Notes under the pieces: generated by a model | Seen by the model: the letters and a program-made list of their open reading frames with translations, nothing else | Told to the model about the DNA's origin: nothing | Databases searched by the model: none | Origin: Comamonadaceae bacterium | GTDB lineage: Bacteria > Pseudomonadota > Gammaproteobacteria > Burkholderiales > Burkholderiaceae_C | DNA: 47,351 nt | Direction: 5' to 3' | Assembly: GCA_013297875.1 (NCBI GenBank) | Contig: JAAFIW010000030.1 | Location: forward strand, 1-47,351 | Made by a program: the position numbers and the translations under genes | Shown: piece by piece, positions 33,532 through 42,626 of the stretch | How positions within the stretch are numbered: position 1 is the first letter of the stretch | Layout: each line of letters begins with the position of its first letter

Positions 33532-34614
33532 TCAATCACCCGTTGGATAAGTACCCAGTACCTTGTAAAACGCACACAGCGCCTGAAAGTCAACCAGCGC
33601 GGCCGCCACATGGGGCTGCGAGGGATGGCCTTGCAGGTCGATATAAAAATAGTATTCCCATTGGCCTGAGCGGGCCGGGCGGGATTCAAAACGGGTCATG
33701 GACACGCCGTGGGTCTTCAGGGGCACAAGCAAGTCGTGTACCGCGCCAGGCTTGTTGGGCACCGACACGATCAGGCTGATGCAGTCTTTGCCCGATGCCT
33801 GTGGCGCGGGCAGCGTTTGGGGCAGGCACACCACGGCAAAGCGGGTGCGGTTAAACGCATCGTCTTGTATGGCGTGGGCCGCGATGTGCAGGCCAAACTC
33901 GGTGCCTGCACGGGCGCTGGCAATGCCGGCCCAGGCGGGGTTGGTGGCGGCCAGGCGGGCACCCTCGGCATTGCTGGTGGCGCTACGGCGCTCGGCGTGG
34001 GGCAGGTGGGTGTTGAGCCAGCCCTGGCATTGCGCCAGCGCTTGTGGGTGGGCCAGCACCACCTCGATGTCGGCCAGGGAGTTGCTCAAACGCAGCAGGT
34101 TGTGACGCACCATCAGGCTGGTTTCGCCCACCACGTGCAGGGGCGTGTGCAAAAACAAATCGAGCGATCGGGCCACCACGCCTTCGGTGGAGTTTTCGAC
34201 CGGCACCACGCCAAATTGCGCCGTGCCAGCGGCGGTGGCGCGAAACACCTCGTCAATGGTGGAGCACGGTACCGGGTCAATGCTGGAGCCAAAAAACTGC
34301 AAGGCCGCCTGTTCGCTGAAGGTGCCGGCTGGCCCCAGGTAGGCCACGCGTTGCGGTGCCTCCAGCGCACGGCAGGCCGACATGATTTCGCGCCAGATGG
34401 TGGCAATGTTATGGGCCTTCAGCGGGCCTGGGTTGGCGGTTTGCAGCCCTTGAATGACCTGCGCTTCGCGCTCGGGGCGAAATACCGGCGAGCCTTCTGC
34501 GCGCTTGATGTCACCCACTTCGCCAGCCAGCGCGGCACGGCGGTTGAGCAGGGTCAGCAACTGGCTGTCCACGCTGTCGATGGCCGTGCGCAGGTCGGCA
34601 AGGGTTGGGGTCAT
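33532..34614 (-). CDS. pheA: Bifunctional chorismate mutase/prephenate dehydratase
   Basis: PheA makes phenylpyruvate from chorismate. Its 360 residues comprise an AroQ-type mutase (1-90, MTPTLADLRTAIDSVDSQLL), a prephenate dehydratase (about 95-275, VAYLGPAGTFSEQAA, then NSTEGVV) and an ACT domain (about 285-358) with the ESRPAR motif that senses phenylalanine. ATG 34614 gives the normal start. It follows serC by 19 bases. hisC, often found next to tyrA in beta-proteobacteria, is absent from this cluster. Confidence 0.97.
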   Translation of the reverse strand: MTPTLADLRTAIDSVDSQLLTLLNRRAALAGEVGDIKRAEGSPVFRPEREAQVIQGLQTANPGPLKAHNIATIWREIMSACRALEAPQRVAYLGPAGTFSEQAALQFFGSSIDPVPCSTIDEVFRATAAGTAQFGVVPVENSTEGVVARSLDLFLHTPLHVVGETSLMVRHNLLRLSNSLADIEVVLAHPQALAQCQGWLNTHLPHAERRSATSNAEGARLAATNPAWAGIASARAGTEFGLHIAAHAIQDDAFNRTRFAVVCLPQTLPAPQASGKDCISLIVSVPNKPGAVHDLLVPLKTHGVSMTRFESRPARSGQWEYYFYIDLQGHPSQPHVAAALVDFQALCAFYKVLGTYPTGD

Positions 34615-34633
34615 GAGGGGCTGAGGGAAAAGA

Positions 34634-35734
34634 CTAGGAAGCAGCTTCAAATTTTCGCATGTAGTCCACCAGGGCCTGCACGCCAGCCAGCGGCATGGCG
34701 TTGTAGATGCTGGCGCGCATGCCGCCCACTGATTTGTGGCCCTTTAGTTGCAGTAGGCCGTTTTCTTTGGCACCGCTCAGAAAGGCCTCGTTGCGGCTTT
34801 CATCGCGCAGGAAAAACGGTACGTTCATGCGCGAGCGGCAGTCGTGCGCCACTTTGTTGACGTAAAGCTGTGAGCTGTCGATGTAGTCGTACAGCAGCTG
34901 CGCCTTGGCCTTGTTGCGGATATTCATGGCTGCCACGCCGGTCTGGTTGCCTTCGGTTTGTGCTTTCAGCCACTGAAAGGTCAAGCCCGCCACATAGATG
35001 GCCCAGGTGGGAGGCGTGTTGTACATGGACTGGTTATCGGCCACGATTTTGTAATCAAACGCGCTGGGACATTCGCGCAGGGCGTGGCCCAGCAGGTCTT
35101 CACGAACGATGACCAGGGTCAGGCCCGCTGGGCCCAGGTTCTTTTGCGCGCCACCAAAGGCCAGGCCCACGCGGCTCCAGTCCACCGGGCGCGAGGCCAC
35201 GTGAGACGAAAAATCAATCACCAGCGGCGTGTCGCAGCCCAGGGTTTTCAAATCGGGCAACTCATGCACTTCGACGCCGTGAATGGTTTCGTTGGTACAA
35301 ATATGTACGTAGCTGGGCGACTGGCTTAGCTGCCAGGTCGTGGGCGAGGGCAGAGTCGTGCATTCAGGTGAGCTGGTCGCAGCCACGTGGGCTGTGCAGT
35401 ACTTGCCCGCCTCCGTATACGACTTAAAACTCCAACTGCCCGTGACCACGAAGTCGGTCACCAGCCCGCGCGACAGGTTCATCGGCACGATAGCGTTCTC
35501 AGCCAGCCCGCCGCCTTGCATGAACAGAATGCGAAAGTGGCTGGGCACCGTCAGCAGCTCGCGCAAGTCGGCTTCGGCCTGGGCGTAAATGGCCATGAAC
35601 TCCTTGCCCCGGTGGCTCATCTCCATCACGCCCATGCCGCTGCCCTGCCAGCTGAGCATGTCGGCAGCGGCTTGTTGCAAAACGGGTTCAGGAATGGCGG
35701 CGGGGCCAGCGGAGAAGTTGTAGGGGCGTTTCAT
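34634..35734 (-). CDS. serC: Phosphoserine aminotransferase
   Basis: This PLP enzyme transaminates 3-phosphohydroxypyruvate to phosphoserine and also acts in pyridoxal-phosphate synthesis. The 366 residues have K198 in [11 protein letters not shown] as the Schiff-base lysine, at the same number as in E. coli, and [16 protein letters not shown]. The start [12 protein letters not shown] at 35734 is the family norm; the longer frame (to 35761) adds MALFDSKNG only. It lies between gyrA and pheA; a dispersed-element copy occupies the gap to gyrA. Confidence 0.96.
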   Translation of the reverse strand: MKRPYNFSAGPAAIPEPVLQQAAADMLSWQGSGMGVMEMSHRGKEFMAIYAQAEADLRELLTVPSHFRILFMQGGGLAENAIVPMNLSRGLVTDFVVTGSWSFKSYTEAGKYCTAHVAATSSPECTTLPSPTTWQLSQSPSYVHICTNETIHGVEVHELPDLKTLGCDTPLVIDFSSHVASRPVDWSRVGLAFGGAQKNLGPAGLTLVIVREDLLGHALRECPSAFDYKIVADNQSMYNTPPTWAIYVAGLTFQWLKAQTEGNQTGVAAMNIRNKAKAQLLYDYIDSSQLYVNKVAHDCRSRMNVPFFLRDESRNEAFLSGAKENGLLQLKGHKSVGGMRASIYNAMPLAGVQALVDYMRKFEAAS

Positions 35735-35760
35735 GCCGTTTTTTGAGTCAAAAAGGGCCA

Positions 35761-35808
35761 CAGCCCATGTAGAAACTGCTCAAGCAGCTATATAAATAAT
35801 AGCAAAAA
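35761..35808 (-). repeat. Copy of the CTGCTTGAGCAG dispersed element between gyrA and serC
   Basis: The reverse copy reads CCCATGTAGAAACTG, CTCAAGCAGCTATA and AATAATAGCAAAAAAG. It fills the gyrA-serC spacer. Confidence 0.8.
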
Positions 35809-35811
35809 AGA

Positions 35812-38508
35812 TCAGGCAACGGGGTCGTTGGGTGCTGAATCGGGGGCCGTATCGTCGGGTACTTCCGTTGCGCCAGCGGGCTCCACTGCGGCATCGCCAG
35901 CCGCGTCGTTCTCCACAATCCGTTGCAGGCCTGACAGGCGCGAGCCCTCGTCCAGTCCGATCAAGGTCACGCCTTGCGTGGCACGGCCCATTTCGCGGAT
36001 TTCGCTCACCCGGGTGCGCACCAGCACGCCCTTGTCGGTGATCAGCATGATGTCGTCGTCGGCATGCACCAGCACGGCTGCAACGACCTTGCCGTTGCGC
36101 TCGCTTTGCTGAATGGCAATCATGCCCTTGGTGCCACGGCCGTGACGCGTGTATTCGCCAATCGGGGTGCGCTTGCCGTAGCCGTTGATGGTGGCCGTCA
36201 AAACGCTGCTGCGTGTGGTGTCCGACACGGGCGTTCCCTCACCCTCGGCCACCAGCATCGCTATCACGCTCTGGCCCTCGTCCAGCATCATGCCGCGCAC
36301 ACCTCGGGCGTTGCGGCCCATGGGCCGCACGTCGTTTTCGTCAAAGCGCACGGCCTTGCCACCGTCGGAAAACAGCATCACATCGTGTTTGCCGTCGGTG
36401 AGCGCCGCGCCAATCAAAAAGTCGCCTTCGTCCAGATCGACAGCGATGATGCCGGCCTTGCGCGGGTTTGAAAATTCGTCCAGCGCAGTCTTTTTAACCG
36501 TGCCCATGGACGTTGCCATAAACACGTAATGATCGGCCGGGAAGCGGCGGTTGTCGCCCGTCAGCGGCAGCACAACGTTGACTTTTTCGCCGTCTTGCAG
36601 CGGGAACATGTTCACGATGGGTCGACCGCGCGAGCCGCGCGAGCCTGAGGGCACTTCCCACACCTTGAGCCAGTACATGCGGCCCCGGTTGCTGAAACAC
36701 AAAATCCAGTCGTGCGTGTTGGCAATGAAGAGCTGTTCGACCCAATCGTCTTCTTTGGTGGCGGTGGCCTGCTTGCCGCGCCCGCCGCGTTTTTGGGCCC
36801 GGTATTCGGAAAGCGGCTGGCTTTTGATGTAACCGCTGTGACTGAGCGTGACCACCATGTCGGTGGGGGTGATCAGGTCTTCTGTGGCCAGGTCTTGCGC
36901 GTTGTGCTCGATCAGGCTGCGGCGTGCGCCCAGCTTGGTTTGGCCAAATTCATTCTTGAGTGCCACCAGCTCTTCACCAATGATGGTGGAGACGCGTTCC
37001 GGCGTGGCCAAAATGTTCAGCAGGTCTTCAATCTCGGCCATCACCTCTTTGTATTCGGCCACGATCTTGTCCTGCTCCAGCCCGGTCAGGCGCTGCAGGC
37101 GCATTTGCAGAATTTCCTGGGCCTGAACGTCAGACAGGCGGTACAGCCCATCGCTGCCCATACCCAGCGCTTTGTCCAGACCGTCAGGGCGGTAGTCGTC
37201 GGCGTTCACTGTGCCGCCGTCTTCCTTGGCGCGCGTCAGCATTTCGCGCACCAACTGGCTGTCCCAGGGTTTGAGCATCAACTCGGCTTTGGCCACTGGT
37301 GGTGTGGGCGCGTTGCGGATGATGGCAATGAAGTCGTCAATGTTGGCCAGCGCTACCGCCAGACCTTCCAGCACATGGCCCCGCTCGCGGGCCTTGCGCA
37401 GCGTGAACACGGTGCGCCGTGTGACCACCTCGCGGCGGTGCTCCAGAAACACCTCGATCAGATCCTTCAGGTTGCACAAACGCGGCTGGCCGTTGATCAG
37501 CGCCACCATGTTCATGCCAAAGGTGTCTTGCAGTTGCGTCTGCTTGTACAGGTTGTTCAGCACCACCTCGGGTACTTCGCCACGTTTGAGTTCAATCACC
37601 AGGCGCATGCCCGATTTGTCCGACTCGTCCTGAATGTGGCTGATGCCTTCCAGCTTCTTCTCGTGCACCAGCTCGGCCATGCGCTCTTGCAGGGTTTTCT
37701 TGTTCACCTGGTAGGGCAACTCGTCCACGATGATGGACTGGCGTTGGCCCTTGTCGATGTCTTCAAAGTGCACCTTGGCCCGCATGACAATGCGGCCACG
37801 GCCGGTGCGGTAGCCGTCTTTCACGCCGGAGGTGCCGTAAATGATCCCGTGGGTCGGAAAGTCGGGCGCAGGCACGATTTCCATCAATTCGTCAATCGAC
37901 GCTTCGGGGTTGCGCAGCAGGTGCAGGCAGGCATCCACCACTTCGTTCAGGTTGTGCGGCGGGATATTGGTGGCCATGCCCACGGCAATGCCGGTGGAGC
38001 CGTTGATCAACAGATTGGGCAAGCGGCTGGGCAGCACCAGCGGCTCTTTTTCGCTGCCGTCGTAGTTCGGCCCAAAGTCCACCGTTTCCTTGTCAATGTC
38101 AGCCAACATCTCGTGGGCAATCTTGGCCAGGCGGATCTCGGTGTAGCGCATGGCCGCAGGGTTATCCCCATCCACCGAGCCGAAGTTGCCCTGGCCATCG
38201 ACCAGCATGTGCCGCAAGCTGAACGGCTGGGCCATGCGCACGATGGTGTCGTAAATGGCAGAGTCGCCGTGCGGGTGGTACTTACCCATTACATCGCCAA
38301 CGATACGGGCGCTCTTTTTGAACGGTCGGTTCCAGTCGTTGTTCTGTTCATGCATCGCGAACAGCACCCGGCGATGCACGGGCTTTAAACCGTCGCGTGC
38401 GTCGGGCAACGCGCGGCCCACAATCACGCTCATCGCGTAGTCAAGGTAACTGCGCCGCATCTCCTCTTCCAGGCTGATGGGCAGGGTTTCTTTGGCAAAT
38501 TGGGTCAT
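35812..38508 (-). CDS. gyrA: DNA gyrase subunit A
   Basis: GyrA supplies the DNA-cleaving half of the gyrase tetramer, which adds negative supercoils. The 898 residues include the catalytic tyrosine Y122 ([10 protein letters not shown]), the quinolone pocket with S83 and D87 ([13 protein letters not shown]) in the sensitive form, the GyrA box QKRGGRGKQ, and a six-bladed C-terminal domain. The C-terminal tail is acidic and Ala/Pro-rich. It is the first gene of the serC-pheA-tyrA run and is divergent from ompA. Confidence 0.97.
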   Translation of the reverse strand: MTQFAKETLPISLEEEMRRSYLDYAMSVIVGRALPDARDGLKPVHRRVLFAMHEQNNDWNRPFKKSARIVGDVMGKYHPHGDSAIYDTIVRMAQPFSLRHMLVDGQGNFGSVDGDNPAAMRYTEIRLAKIAHEMLADIDKETVDFGPNYDGSEKEPLVLPSRLPNLLINGSTGIAVGMATNIPPHNLNEVVDACLHLLRNPEASIDELMEIVPAPDFPTHGIIYGTSGVKDGYRTGRGRIVMRAKVHFEDIDKGQRQSIIVDELPYQVNKKTLQERMAELVHEKKLEGISHIQDESDKSGMRLVIELKRGEVPEVVLNNLYKQTQLQDTFGMNMVALINGQPRLCNLKDLIEVFLEHRREVVTRRTVFTLRKARERGHVLEGLAVALANIDDFIAIIRNAPTPPVAKAELMLKPWDSQLVREMLTRAKEDGGTVNADDYRPDGLDKALGMGSDGLYRLSDVQAQEILQMRLQRLTGLEQDKIVAEYKEVMAEIEDLLNILATPERVSTIIGEELVALKNEFGQTKLGARRSLIEHNAQDLATEDLITPTDMVVTLSHSGYIKSQPLSEYRAQKRGGRGKQATATKEDDWVEQLFIANTHDWILCFSNRGRMYWLKVWEVPSGSRGSRGRPIVNMFPLQDGEKVNVVLPLTGDNRRFPADHYVFMATSMGTVKKTALDEFSNPRKAGIIAVDLDEGDFLIGAALTDGKHDVMLFSDGGKAVRFDENDVRPMGRNARGVRGMMLDEGQSVIAMLVAEGEGTPVSDTTRSSVLTATINGYGKRTPIGEYTRHGRGTKGMIAIQQSERNGKVVAAVLVHADDDIMLITDKGVLVRTRVSEIREMGRATQGVTLIGLDEGSRLSGLQRIVENDAAGDAAVEPAGATEVPDDTAPDSAPNDPVA

Positions 38509-38745
38509 ATGAGGGCCGGTTGGAGCGGCTGGGTGCGGCGCGAAAACAACGATTTTACGGCCTCAGGCCTGTCGCAAACCCACAACACAACAGCGCGAAT
38601 GCGGTTACAGGATTCGTATACCGTGGCGCGCACACTCGGATTGTGTAATGACGTGTGGCACAATCAAAACACGTTTTAGGTGATGGTCACCTTAATCGTT
38701 CTGTTTACGCAGCGCGGCTGCGGCTTTTTCCCCAAGAGGAGAACC

Positions 38746-39429
38746 ATGAAGAATCTGAATAAAGTGGCGATGTTGTTTGCCTCCGCTGCGCTTGCAACCG
38801 CTGCCAGTGCCCAGACGATCGATAACTGGCGCAATGGCACTTCCGAACTCGTTTGGAAGAATGGCACCAATGAATTGTGCTGGCGCGATACCAACTGGAC
38901 ACCTGCAACCGCTGCAGCGACTTGTGACGGTGCCATTGTGGCCAAGCCCCCGATGGCTGCCCCAGCCACTGCGCCAGCTACACCCCCCACTGGTGCGCCT
39001 CCTGCTGTAACGCCACCTCGTCCCGCTGCCAGTGCACCTGCTGCTCCAGCAACTCCTCCTCCCCCAGTGGTCAGCAAAGTGACTTTCGCTGCTGACGCTT
39101 TCTTTGATACCGGCAAGTCAGTGGTCAAGTCTGAAGGCAAGGCCAAGTTGGATGATCTGGTTGGCAAAGTGAAAGATATCAACCTGGAAGTCGTGATTGC
39201 TGTGGGTCACACTGATTCCGTCGGCAGTGATGCATCTAACCAGAAGCTGTCGGTTCGCCGCGCTGAAGCCGTCAAGGCTTACTTGGTGTCCAAGGGCATC
39301 GAGAAAAACCGCGTGTACACCGAAGGCAAGGGCGAGAAGCAGCCAGTGGCTGACAACAAGACCAAAGAAGGTCGCGCCAAGAACCGCCGCGTAGAGATCG
39401 AAGTGGTTGGTACCCGTACCAACAAGTAA
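38746..39429 (+). CDS. OmpA-family outer-membrane protein
   Basis: The 227-residue product has a signal peptide (cleavage near AASAQ, residue 22), a short region with two repeats of NGTSELVW/NGTNELCW, a Pro/Ala linker (about 75-110) and a C-terminal OmpA-like peptidoglycan-binding domain (about 115-225) with AVGHTDSVGSDASNQKLSVR and GKGEKQPVADN. It links outer membrane and peptidoglycan, without the eight-strand barrel of classical OmpA. AAGAGGAGA precedes the ATG. The 237-base gap from gyrA should contain its promoter. A terminator follows. Confidence 0.92.
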   Translation: MKNLNKVAMLFASAALATAASAQTIDNWRNGTSELVWKNGTNELCWRDTNWTPATAAATCDGAIVAKPPMAAPATAPATPPTGAPPAVTPPRPAASAPAAPATPPPPVVSKVTFAADAFFDTGKSVVKSEGKAKLDDLVGKVKDINLEVVIAVGHTDSVGSDASNQKLSVRRAEAVKAYLVSKGIEKNRVYTEGKGEKQPVADNKTKEGRAKNRRVEIEVVGTRTNK

Positions 39430-39463
39430 CATCTCTCCAGTAATCCTCTCTTTGGATTGCCCC

Positions 39464-39490
39464 AAAAAGCCCCAGCGATGGGGCTTTTTT
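39464..39490 (+). terminator. Intrinsic terminator after the ompA-like gene
   Basis: AAAAAGCCCC, AGCGAT and GGGGCTTTTTT form a perfect hairpin with a T-run. It ends 24 bases before the ubiG start. Confidence 0.95.
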
Positions 39491-39514
39491 CATGGCGTGA
39501 TGGAAAATCAGTTT

Positions 39515-40222
39515 ATGACCCAAACCGTGAATGCCGACCCCGCCGAACTGGCCAAGTTTTCTGATCTGGCCCACCGCTGGTGGGATCTCGATGGCGAGTT
39601 CAAACCCCTTCACCGCATCAACCCGCTGCGCCTGGCCTGGCTGGCGGGCATGGCACCGCTGAAGGGCAAGCGCGTGCTGGACATCGGTTGTGGTGGCGGC
39701 ATCTTGGCCGATGCCATGGCCCGCCAGGGTGCCGATGTACTGGGCATTGACCTGGCCGCCAAACCATTGAAGGTTGCCCAATTGCACGCGCTGGATGCGC
39801 AAACCGAGGGTGTGAGCTACCGCGAAGTCAGTGCCGAAGACCTGGCCGCCGAGCAACCCGAAAGCTTTGATGTGGTCACCTGCATGGAAATGCTGGAACA
39901 CGTGCCCGACCCTTCGTCGGTCGTGCACGCCTGCTCACAGCTGGTCAAACCGGGCGGTTGGGTGTTCTTTTCCACCCTCAACCGCAACCCCAAATCGTTT
40001 GCATTTGCAATTGTTGGTGCGGAGTACATCCTGAACCTCCTGCCGCGCGGCACCCATGAATACGACAAACTCATTCGTCCCAGCGAGCTGGTGGGTTGGT
40101 GCCGCAGCAACGGCCTGTCGCTGCAAGCCACCAAAGGCATGGAATACAACCCCTTCACGCAGCGCTATTGGTTGTCAGGCGATACCAGCGTGAACTACCT
40201 GCTCGCCACCCAAAAAACATGA
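39515..40222 (+). CDS. ubiG: Ubiquinone biosynthesis O-methyltransferase
   Basis: UbiG performs both O-methylations in ubiquinone synthesis. The 235-residue protein has the SAM motif VLDIGCGGG (54-62), an acidic residue after it (VLGIDLAAK) and EMLEHVPDPSSVV. ATG 39515 was chosen because the family starts with sequence like MTQTVNADPAELAKFSDLAH; ATG 39500 is possible. It overlaps the terminator-adjacent region of ompA, so it needs its own promoter. It overlaps gph by ATGA. Confidence 0.96.
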   Translation: MTQTVNADPAELAKFSDLAHRWWDLDGEFKPLHRINPLRLAWLAGMAPLKGKRVLDIGCGGGILADAMARQGADVLGIDLAAKPLKVAQLHALDAQTEGVSYREVSAEDLAAEQPESFDVVTCMEMLEHVPDPSSVVHACSQLVKPGGWVFFSTLNRNPKSFAFAIVGAEYILNLLPRGTHEYDKLIRPSELVGWCRSNGLSLQATKGMEYNPFTQRYWLSGDTSVNYLLATQKT

Positions 40223-40887
40223 GCACATTTGATGTGAAAGCCGTGCTGTTTGATCTGGACGGCACGTTGGTCGACAGCGCCCCTGATCTGGGCGCCGCTG
40301 CCGACGCGATGCGCATCAAACGCGGTCTTCCGTCGTTCCCATTGGCACAGTACCGCCACATGGCCGGTGCAGGTGCACGCGGCATGTTGGGTATCGCGTT
40401 TGGCATCGCGCCCGGCCATGCCGACTTTGACGCCATGCGCGAAGAGTTTTTTGTGAATTACGAGCAGTGCCTGACCGAGCGCACCCACGCTTTTGATGGT
40501 GTGACCGACCTGATTGCCCAGCTGACAGCGCGCGGCCTGCCCTGGGGTGTGGTCACCAACAAATCATCCCGTTTTGCCGTGCCCCTCACACAGGGTATGC
40601 CCTTGTTCGCCACCTCGGGCGCCCTGGTGTGCGGCGACACCACGCCCCATGCCAAGCCCCACCCCGAGCCTCTGCTGGAAGCCGCCCGGCGTTTGGGTTT
40701 GCCGCCACGGCAGTGCCTGTATGTGGGTGACGACGAACGCGACATCGTGGCTGGCCTGGCCGCTGGCATGTTCACGGTGGCCGCCACCTACGGCTACCTC
40801 GGTGCCCGCGCCGACACCAGCCAATGGGGTGCCCACGCCGCCATTCATGGGCCGCTGGATTTGCTTGCGCTCTTGCAAACCGCATAA
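40219..40887 (+). CDS. gph: Phosphoglycolate phosphatase
   Basis: This 222-residue HAD-type hydrolase has the nucleophile motif FDLDGTLVDS (11-20), the loop LPWGVVTNKSSRF with motif II, and GDDERDIVAGLAAGM as the metal motif. It dephosphorylates 2-phosphoglycolate. The ATG overlaps the ubiG stop, indicating co-translation. In beta-proteobacteria gph commonly follows ubiG. The substrate is assigned by family and position. It ends 22 bases before ssrA. Confidence 0.93.
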   Translation: MSTFDVKAVLFDLDGTLVDSAPDLGAAADAMRIKRGLPSFPLAQYRHMAGAGARGMLGIAFGIAPGHADFDAMREEFFVNYEQCLTERTHAFDGVTDLIAQLTARGLPWGVVTNKSSRFAVPLTQGMPLFATSGALVCGDTTPHAKPHPEPLLEAARRLGLPPRQCLYVGDDERDIVAGLAAGMFTVAATYGYLGARADTSQWGAHAAIHGPLDLLALLQTA

Positions 40888-40909
40888 GCAGCCTAAAATA
40901 CGCCTTCCT

Positions 40910-41299
40910 GGGGCTGCACTGGTTTCGACGTGGGTTCGGACGCGCGGCAGGGCATGTCGAGCTGAATGTGCTCGTAAAAAAGATTCAAACAAACTAACTG
41001 CAAACGACGAACGTTTCGCACTCGCGGCTTAATAACCCGTGAGCCTCACAACAGCAGGCCGATGGGCTGGGCAAGGGCTGCAACACTCTCAAGGTGAAAC
41101 TGTCCAGGCCGTGGGGTAATTTTCATCGGCTGGTTGCACGCTGGGCACCTTAGCGCGCAACGAGACAATAGGATGCTGGCGGCGGGTATAGCGTGCGACT
41201 GCGCGATACCCGTGGCGAGACCCAAATCAGACCGCTACACATGTAGAACTGCTCGAAAAAGGCTTGCGGACGGGGGTTCAAATCCCCCCAGCTCCACCA
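40910..41299 (+). ncRNA. ssrA: Transfer-messenger RNA (tmRNA)
   Basis: It starts GGGGCTGCACTGG and ends TTCAAATCCCCCCAG followed by CTCCACCA. The ends pair as a tRNA-like acceptor stem, with a T-arm and an encoded CCA. The tag frame starts at GCA 41000 and reads ANDERFALAA, ending at TAA 41030-41032. With the alanine from the charged tmRNA the tag is AANDERFALAA, the beta-proteobacterial form. It rescues stalled ribosomes and marks the product for proteolysis. Confidence 0.98.
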
Positions 41300-41310
41300 T
41301 ATGACCGTTC

Positions 41311-41349
41311 AAGGACGTTCGCTGAAGTTCAGTGAACGTCCTTTTTTCT
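41311..41349 (+). terminator. Intrinsic terminator after ssrA
   Basis: AAGGACGTTC and GAACGTCCTT form a perfect 10-base stem, continued inward by CTGAA and TTCAG, followed by TTTTTT. It lies 12 bases after ssrA. Confidence 0.93.
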
Positions 41350-41381
41350 TGAGCAATTCCCAATACTGCGGCAATACAAGT

Positions 41382-42023
41382 TCAGGGGGCCAGGCGTTCC
41401 CGCAACCAGTCACCATTGCCTTGCAGCCGGTAGTGCAACCTGTCGTGCAACCTGCTTCTACGGCCTTGCCAGAATTGCCAGTCGTCGGGTACCAGCCGGT
41501 AGCCGCCCCAAAAGTCGGGGCGGGGTGGTTGTTGCTCGGGGTGCAGGGCCGCCACGCGGGCCACTTCGGCTTCCAGCGCGGCGCGGTCTGGCACCACCTG
41601 GCTTTGGGGGCTGGCCATCGCGCTGATGCGGCTGGCCAGGGGGCGGCTGTGAAAGTAGGCGTCGCTTTCGGCGGGGCTGACTTTTTCCACCCGGCCCCCA
41701 ATGCGCACCGTGCGCTCCAGCTCCACCCAATGAAACTGCAGGGCAGCGAACGGGTTGCCTGCCAGCTCCACGCCTTTTTGGCTGCCGTAGTGGGTGAACC
41801 ACACGATGCCGCGTGCATCCATTCCCTTGATGAGCACGATGCGGGTGCTGGGGCGCAGGTTGCTGCCCACCGTGGCCAGTGTCATCGCATTGGGCTCGGG
41901 CACCTGTGCGGCGATGGCCTCGGCCAGCCATTGTTCAAATTGGGCCAAGGGGTCGGCGTGGGCCAGGGCTTCGGTCAGTTCGGCGCGCTCGTAGCTTTTG
42001 CGCAGGTCGGCAAGAGTGGTCAT
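41382..42023 (-). CDS. pdxH: Pyridoxamine/pyridoxine 5'-phosphate oxidase
   Basis: PdxH is an FMN enzyme that oxidises PNP or PMP to pyridoxal 5'-phosphate. The 213 residues include [20 protein letters not shown] (FMN phosphate site), [14 protein letters not shown] and FWGGYRLVP. The family end is normally RLSP after a basic stretch; here it is [11 protein letters not shown] 42023 gives the usual N-terminus. It is convergent with ssrA across the terminator and divergent from the molybdenum hydroxylase genes. Confidence 0.93.
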   Translation of the reverse strand: MTTLADLRKSYERAELTEALAHADPLAQFEQWLAEAIAAQVPEPNAMTLATVGSNLRPSTRIVLIKGMDARGIVWFTHYGSQKGVELAGNPFAALQFHWVELERTVRIGGRVEKVSPAESDAYFHSRPLASRISAMASPQSQVVPDRAALEAEVARVAALHPEQQPPRPDFWGGYRLVPDDWQFWQGRRSRLHDRLHYRLQGNGDWLRERLAP

Positions 42024-42143
42024 GGTGGTGTGGTTGAGTGGGTCGATTACTGAAATAACCTTAATCATGCAGCGCTAATTGAGCAGTTCTACATTTTGGG
42101 GCTTTGTGCGCAGCATCTGATTTCAACCAATGGAGAACCCCCC

Positions 42144-42605
42144 ATGACAGTCAACTTGAACATCAACGGCAAAGCCACGGCGGTTGACGCCGACCCGTCT
42201 ACCCCGATTCTCTGGGCGTTACGCGACACGCTGGGCCTGACGGGCACCAAATTTGGCTGCGGCGCAGCCCTGTGCGGTGCCTGCACCGTGCATTTGGACG
42301 GCGCACCCATCCGCTCATGCGTCACGCCGATTTCAGCGGCCACCGGCAAACGCATCACCACCATTGAGGCCGTGGCTTCCAACAAAGTGGGCCTGGCCGT
42401 GCAAAACGCCTGGGTCAAGCACGACGTGGCCCAGTGCGGCTACTGCCAGAGCGGCCAGATCATGAGCGCCACGGCCTTGCTGTCAACCAACAAAAAGCCG
42501 TCTGATGCTGACATCGACGCGGCCATGGCCGGCAATATTTGCCGCTGTGGCACCTACCAGCGCGTGCGCGCCGCCATCCAAGACGCCGCCGTGGCCCTGG
42601 CTTGA
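42144..42605 (+). CDS. [2Fe-2S] subunit of an isoquinoline 1-oxidoreductase-type molybdenum hydroxylase
   Basis: The 153-residue small subunit binds two [2Fe-2S] clusters. The plant-type cluster uses C39, C44, C47 and C59 (GCGAALCGACTV); the second uses C98, C101, C133 and C135 (CGYCQSGQIM, ICRCGTY). It relays electrons from the molybdenum subunit to an acceptor. GGAGA precedes the ATG. The large-subunit gene follows after 21 bases. It has no signal peptide, so it would be exported together with the Tat-signal-bearing large subunit. The substrate, an aromatic N-heterocycle or an aldehyde, is not known. Confidence 0.93.
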   Translation: MTVNLNINGKATAVDADPSTPILWALRDTLGLTGTKFGCGAALCGACTVHLDGAPIRSCVTPISAATGKRITTIEAVASNKVGLAVQNAWVKHDVAQCGYCQSGQIMSATALLSTNKKPSDADIDAAMAGNICRCGTYQRVRAAIQDAAVALA

Positions 42606-42626
42606 ATCACACCGAAAGAGAACAAC

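Noticed and set aside
33460-33532. A missing hisC between pheA and tyrA as evidence of deletion
   Set aside because: The 71-base gap shows no remnant and gene content here varies between lineages, so loss cannot be told from ancestral absence.
36712-38388. 558-residue plus-strand open frame antisense to gyrA
   Set aside because: It is rich in His, Val and Gly in the manner of an antisense frame, while the minus strand encodes a complete GyrA.
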